In this document: positions 59,733-64,000 of the stretch, in pieces
Layout of the letters: each line of letters opens with the position of its first letter
Numbering within the stretch: position 1 is the first letter of the stretch
Assembly: GCF_018255755.1 (NCBI RefSeq)
Contig: NZ_CP073766.1
Span: forward strand, 6,508,501 to 6,572,500
DNA: 64,000 nucleotides
Source of the DNA: Chitinophaga sp. HK235
Lineage (GTDB): Bacteria > Bacteroidota > Bacteroidia > Chitinophagales > Chitinophagaceae
Direction of reading: 5' to 3'
Translations under genes and position numbers: made by a program
Notes under the pieces: model-generated
The model's input: only the letters and a program-made list of their open reading frames with translations
What the model was told of the DNA's origin: nothing
The model's database searches: none

Positions 59733-62700
59733 TTAAAACCTGACGCTAACGCTTCCACCTATAAATCTTGTTGGCGGCGTTTGTGAAGTGTTCGTAGTAC
59801 CGTCTGCGTTATAGGCGCCACCAAGATTAAATTCGGGATCGGTCCAGATATTTTCTGCTGGTCTCCACATAAACAAATTTCTGCCGGTAACCGCTACTGT
59901 AGCGCCCTTGATAGTTTTAAATCCGCTGAAAAGAGATGCTGGTAAGGTGTAGGACAATACCACTTCTCTGAGTTTCCAGAAGGCATTGCTGGTAACATAG
60001 GGTGTTCCCATGGTGCTATATGCCTGCCAGAACTGGTACACATTGGCAATTTGCCTGGATTTGTTGTCTACATAATGTCCGCTTCCGTCATCATAAACGG
60101 AATTAGGGAATACAAATCGTTGGCGATCACCATAGGTAGAGTGTTCAGAGGAACCGGTCCAGTCTAATGTTTGTCCGATCTGGTTAAACAATACACCGCC
60201 ACCTCTGTAGTCCGCTACGATAGTGAGTCCGAAATTTTTGTAGGAAACGGAAGTCGTCAGGCCCAGGCGGTAGGGTTGAAAGATGGATCCCATGAACTTA
60301 TAAGCTGCTGCACGTGTAGGGTAGCCGTTATGATCAACGATGACCTTTCCGGTGGCAGGGTCTCTGGAGAAATCGGTTACTTTTAAAGCCGGGAAAGCAT
60401 AGCCTACTACTGCATAAGCGTCATTTGTCATCGATAAATCAGCACCATCATTAGGCAAGGAAATTACTTTATTGTTGATATAGGTGAAGTTGGCGCCCAC
60501 ATCCCATCTTAAGCCAGTGGATCTGTTATCAATGAGCGTTAATTTGATATCTGATTCAACACCGAAATTGGAGGTTTCTCCACCATTCACCAGCATAGCA
60601 GAATATCCTGTTGTGGGAGATACCTGAGTAGGAATCGTTTGGTTTTTTGTTCTTTGTTTGAAAACCGTTCCGGTAAAGTTAATTCTGTTTTTCAGGAAAC
60701 TAAGTTCGATACCTCCTTCTATTTCCGTTGTGCGTTCATCTTTCAGATTGGGATTGGGAGCCATTGTATTTTTGCTATAGCCCACACTATTATTAAATGG
60801 ATAATTAGACGCAACATTGAAGGAAGGAGTGGTCAGATAAGCTCCGTAAGTACTGATGGTGTTTAGATTTACCTGGCCTGTCTGGCTGTATGCGATTCTT
60901 ACCTTTCCAAAATTCACCACGTCATTATCGAATAATTGCGGCAACACATCAGAAAGAATAAACGCCGCATCGGCTGATCCATAGGAGAATCTTCTGTTGG
61001 AAGCTGTCAGGATTGAGGTCCAGTCAAAACGATAGCTACCGTGTAAAAACAGGTATTTATTTATACCAAAAGATAAATCAGCAAATGCCGCCTGCTGATT
61101 TCGTTCCGCCTTGGCTTCGCCGGCAGTTTGCTGGCCAATATAGCTGGATACATTATAGAAGTCATTAAATGCGAGTGTGTTTGCATTAAAGTTTTCACTA
61201 TTATATCTATCCTGTATAATGGAGTGTCCTAATAAGAGTTTTGAGTTGATATTTTTTGACAACTCCTTTTTAAATGTCAATAACAAATCGCCCGTTATAC
61301 GTGATTCAAAGGTTGATCCACCGCCTGATGTAGGCAGTAACACCTTTCTGTTGGACGCCTGGGTACCACCCGGAATATTATAGGGATTGCTTTGCTCGTA
61401 GTCAGAGTATTTCCAGCCGTTACCGGTATTTTTATAGTTGTAGGCACTGTAAGTGTAACCGAATCGGTAACTGGCTTCTATATTGTCTGTTATCGCGAGC
61501 CTTGCTGCTACATTCCCTACAAACTTATTATCAGTGCTTTTTGTTCTGAAGTTATCCACGTTCCACCAGGGATTATCATTCCAGGCGTTGAAGTAGTTAT
61601 CAGGAGAAGAGAAGAAACCACTTTTGAACCAGCCTAAATCAACGTGTGCCGGGGAATTCAGGATTTGGCTGTATATGGAGCCTCTGTTCCATACCTGGTC
61701 AGTGTTAGTATTGGTATAGCCCAACGCATAATCGAGGCTTACAATACTGTATTTAGTGCTCCCATTCAGTTTAAAGAAGTTTTTCGACAGCTTATTTCCC
61801 GGAACGATATCTGACCGGTCTGTTCGCTGGTAGGCTACATAAGTCGATGAGTTCTGAGTGGCGGTGCCCAGTGATAAATCATACTGTTTGGTAATGCCTG
61901 TCTGGAAAAAATCGGTACGTGATCCTTTTTTCGGCGAGTACGTGGTTTTTATCACGGTGTCTTTATAGGTACCGTCGTTGTAAAATATCCGCTTTGGTGT
62001 TCCTACTTCCACAGTACTTCCATCGTACTTAGGCCCGAATTGCTGATTTTCAAAGGGAACATTAACGGTTTGTCCTGTTACAGGATCTACATAGCTGGAT
62101 TCGCCTCCCCAGCCACCATAGGTATATTGCAGATTCGGCAGTTTGGAAATACTTTCCCACTGTACGCTGGTTTTAAAGTTTACTTCTGTTTTACCAACAG
62201 CTGGTTTCTTAGTGGTAATAACCAACGCGCCATTGCTACCATTAGATCCATACAATGAAGCTGCAGCGCTGCCTTTGAGCACGTTTACACTTTCAATGTC
62301 ATTGGGATTGATATTACTCAGAATATAAGGTGCCACAATTGCTCCGTCCAGCACAACAAGAGCAGCATTATTCCCGGTAATAGATCTGTTGCCGCGTAAG
62401 TTGATTTTATAGGAAGGATCCAGGTTGTTGTCCTGTGTTTGAATGGACAGGCCGGATACTTTACCAATTAACCCGGAAGTGGCGTTGATGTTTTCCGCCT
62501 GGTTTAATTCTTTACCACTGATAGTGGTAGCAGCATATCCCAGTTCCTTTGGCTGACGTTTGATGCCATAGGCGGTGACTACTATTTCCAGCTGGAGATT
62601 GTCCTTTTGTTTTAAGTGTACAGCAACGGGATCTTCGTTAACCACCGGTATTTCTACCGTTTCTGTTCCAATGTAGCTGAACACCAGAACTTTGGAACTG

Positions 62701-63161
62701 TTGGCAGGAACGGAAATTTGAAAACGACCATTCGCGTCTGTACTGGTGCCGAGTGGAGTGCCTTTGATCCTTATCGTTACACCCGTTAATGGTGCTCCTT
62801 TTTCATCCGTTACTACACCTTTGATAAGCAGGGATGACTGTTGATTAGCAGTATTACGATTAGGAGACTCTGATTTTAATACGATGATGTTGCGTCCTAC
62901 AATAGAGTAGCTCAGTGGTTGTCCTTTTAAACAGGTGGCCAGCGCGTCGGATACAGGAACGTTATTGAGATTTACCGTGACAGGAGTGGTAGACTTCAGT
63001 ACATCATCTTTGTAAAAGAAAACGTAGTCAGTCTGGCGCTCTATAGCCGCAAATATTTGCGGAATATTCAGTTTTTCTCCTTTCAGCGTAACGTTCTGTG
63101 AATACGATTTGGCGCTCAGTTGCATACTGACAGCCAACAGAAAAACAAAGATTGTTTTCAT
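59733..63161 (-). CDS. SusC/RagA transporter with N-terminal STN domain
   Basis: The protein of about 1142 aa has a signal peptide (TIFVFLLAVSMQLSAKSYSQ), then a secretin/TonB short N-terminal (STN) domain (LNIPQIFAAIERQTDYVFFY). A carboxypeptidase-D-like domain (GVVTDEKGAPLTGVTIRIKG), the plug (IESVNVLKGSAAASLYGSNG) and the barrel follow. The STN domain receives the signal of a FecR/sigma factor pair, which fits the FecR gene upstream. The frame extends upstream to a start at 63281, but ATG 63161 begins the signal peptide. Confidence 0.93.
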   Translation of the reverse strand: MKTIFVFLLAVSMQLSAKSYSQNVTLKGEKLNIPQIFAAIERQTDYVFFYKDDVLKSTTPVTVNLNNVPVSDALATCLKGQPLSYSIVGRNIIVLKSESPNRNTANQQSSLLIKGVVTDEKGAPLTGVTIRIKGTPLGTSTDANGRFQISVPANSSKVLVFSYIGTETVEIPVVNEDPVAVHLKQKDNLQLEIVVTAYGIKRQPKELGYAATTISGKELNQAENINATSGLIGKVSGLSIQTQDNNLDPSYKINLRGNRSITGNNAALVVLDGAIVAPYILSNINPNDIESVNVLKGSAAASLYGSNGSNGALVITTKKPAVGKTEVNFKTSVQWESISKLPNLQYTYGGWGGESSYVDPVTGQTVNVPFENQQFGPKYDGSTVEVGTPKRIFYNDGTYKDTVIKTTYSPKKGSRTDFFQTGITKQYDLSLGTATQNSSTYVAYQRTDRSDIVPGNKLSKNFFKLNGSTKYSIVSLDYALGYTNTNTDQVWNRGSIYSQILNSPAHVDLGWFKSGFFSSPDNYFNAWNDNPWWNVDNFRTKSTDNKFVGNVAARLAITDNIEASYRFGYTYSAYNYKNTGNGWKYSDYEQSNPYNIPGGTQASNRKVLLPTSGGGSTFESRITGDLLLTFKKELSKNINSKLLLGHSIIQDRYNSENFNANTLAFNDFYNVSSYIGQQTAGEAKAERNQQAAFADLSFGINKYLFLHGSYRFDWTSILTASNRRFSYGSADAAFILSDVLPQLFDNDVVNFGKVRIAYSQTGQVNLNTISTYGAYLTTPSFNVASNYPFNNSVGYSKNTMAPNPNLKDERTTEIEGGIELSFLKNRINFTGTVFKQRTKNQTIPTQVSPTTGYSAMLVNGGETSNFGVESDIKLTLIDNRSTGLRWDVGANFTYINNKVISLPNDGADLSMTNDAYAVVGYAFPALKVTDFSRDPATGKVIVDHNGYPTRAAAYKFMGSIFQPYRLGLTTSVSYKNFGLTIVADYRGGGVLFNQIGQTLDWTGSSEHSTYGDRQRFVFPNSVYDDGSGHYVDNKSRQIANVYQFWQAYSTMGTPYVTSNAFWKLREVVLSYTLPASLFSGFKTIKGATVAVTGRNLFMWRPAENIWTDPEFNLGGAYNADGTTNTSQTPPTRFIGGSVSVRF

Positions 63162-63339
63162 CTTGTATAGCGTTAGGTTAGGGCGTGCAAATAGCTGTAT
63201 CCTCTCAAATACAGGGTTTAAGAAAATCATATTTTTTTGGTTGAGTAATGAGCAATAGACTTCGGTCTCTCTTAAATTCAAAAGCGCTTTTGTTAATTCA
63301 GTGATCCCTTTTCGATTGATCCCACCAGGGGAGTTATTG

Positions 63340-64000
63340 TTAATTTTTAATAATAATTGTGGAATTATTTATTTCATATTTGATATTATTCAGGTCTAAT
63401 ATTTTTAGGAATTCAGATAGATTCTCGTTGCGTTTTAATTTACCGGTGAATTTTATATCTGTGACATGATCTTCAAATTGAACATTTACATCATACCATC
63501 TTTCTATTTGTCGCATTACAGCGGAAAGGGGGACAGAAGAAAATTGGGTATAGCCGTTTTTCCATGCTATTATGGCATTCACATCTATCGTCTTATTGAG
63601 GTTCATTTCTCCTTCCCGGCTTATATTTACCTGCTGGTTAGGCAATAATACCTGTGATTGCGTGGTGCTGTGCGCGTGTACTCTTACTTTTCCTTCCAAT
63701 AAGGTGGTACTTACAAACGGTTCATTGGAGTAGGAGTTAATATTGAATTTCGTTCCCAAAACTTCCACCCTATAGCCGGCATTGGCTGCTGATTTGTTAT
63801 CTGCTTCAACAATAAATGGTACCGGTTGATCATGATTGCCTATCAGGTGCTTCACTTCAAAATATGCCTCTCCTGTTATATATACCTTTCGTTCCCCGGC
63901 AGGAAAAGCTACCGGGAATCTGATGGAGGAAGCAGCATTCAACCATACTTTACTGCCATCTGATAGCTGCAGAGAATATTGGCCGCCACGGGGTGTGGTG
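63340..64000 (-). CDS. FecR-family anti-sigma factor, 5' end outside window
   Basis: The frame is open to the right edge of the window and ends at 63340. The visible part of about 220 residues has FecR features: LQLSDGSKVWLNAASSIRFP, KVYITGEAYFEVKHLIG, RVEVLGTKFNINSY and TTLLEGKVRV. A C-terminal DUF4974-type domain (VPLSAVMRQIERWYDVNVQF) follows. It lies upstream of the STN-type SusC gene. It should be preceded by an ECF sigma factor gene beyond the window. It is the signal relay that links substrate binding to expression of the operon. Confidence 0.92.
   Translation of the reverse strand, partial: TTPRGGQYSLQLSDGSKVWLNAASSIRFPVAFPAGERKVYITGEAYFEVKHLIGNHDQPVPFIVEADNKSAANAGYRVEVLGTKFNINSYSNEPFVSTTLLEGKVRVHAHSTTQSQVLLPNQQVNISREGEMNLNKTIDVNAIIAWKNGYTQFSSVPLSAVMRQIERWYDVNVQFEDHVTDIKFTGKLKRNENLSEFLKILDLNNIKYEINNSTIIIKN

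Noticed and set aside
1..64000. tRNA or rRNA genes, integrase or transposase genes
   Set aside because: No cloverleaf, rRNA core sequence or recombinase motif was found on either strand by reading.

Overview
The window looks like a chromosomal segment of a Chitinophaga-like member of the Bacteroidota. The evidence is two SusC/SusD pairs, a FecR anti-sigma gene, a protease with a type IX secretion (T9SS) sorting tail, TonB-dependent receptors with an N-terminal carboxypeptidase-regulatory-like domain, promoters of the TTTG-N19-TAnnTTTG type, and many A/T-rich start sites without Shine-Dalgarno sequences. No rRNA, tRNA, CRISPR array, transposase or replication origin was seen.

Left part (1-18.4 kb). 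A receiver-only response-regulator end is followed by a full-length LanB-type lantibiotic dehydratase with no LanC, precursor or complete exporter beside it. Next come an exported amidohydrolase and the 3' remnant of an ABC exporter ATPase. A tripartite RND efflux operon (TolC, RND pump and adaptor, minus strand) follows, with a decayed AraC C-terminus behind it. Then come a divergent HxlR regulator/MFS efflux pair with a visible operator-like repeat, a membrane AraC regulator, and a TonB-dependent receptor paired with a Ca-dependent PI-PLC-like secreted protein.

Middle (18.4-29.3 kb). A 166-aa protein with an internal duplication and a T9SS-exported lysyl-endopeptidase-like protease lead into the most interesting part of the window. 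This is a tightly overlapping seven-gene minus-strand operon (29265 down to 22204): radical SAM/SPASM protein, SAM methyltransferase, PIG-L deacetylase, GT2 glycosyltransferase, a DegT-type aminotransferase resembling BtrS, a 2-deoxy-scyllo-inosose synthase resembling BtrC, and a UDP-GlcNAc 2-epimerase. The set matches the logic of 2-deoxystreptamine aminoglycoside biosynthesis (butirosin/neomycin type). It differs by having a GT2 enzyme and an epimerase, so it could make an undescribed aminocyclitol glycoside.

Right-middle (29.7-50.1 kb). After a CsgG-like gene comes a divergent locus that looks like a Bacteroidota chaperone/usher-type surface-fibre system: a large beta-barrel protein, a PapD-like chaperone, and two secreted pilin-like proteins ending in the same ITNP tail. 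It is followed by a type VI secretion cargo island: VgrG, an unknown TPR-like protein, a DUF3592 protein, an RHS/PAAR-like effector with a variable C-terminal toxin, its adjacent immunity protein and a string of AT-rich immunity-like genes. The string includes a near-identical but frameshifted second copy of the immunity gene. A carboxymuconolactone decarboxylase/AraC divergent pair and another immunity-like gene close this part.

Right end (50.1-64 kb). One SusC/SusD pair sits under a consensus promoter whose -33 box lies inside a 21-bp palindrome of BlaI/MecI type. An orphan YhcG-type PDDEXK nuclease gene follows. The last operon is FecR (cut by the window edge), an STN-type SusC, SusD, a DUF1735 lipoprotein and a metzincin lipoprotein, probably a protein or glycoprotein utilisation locus.
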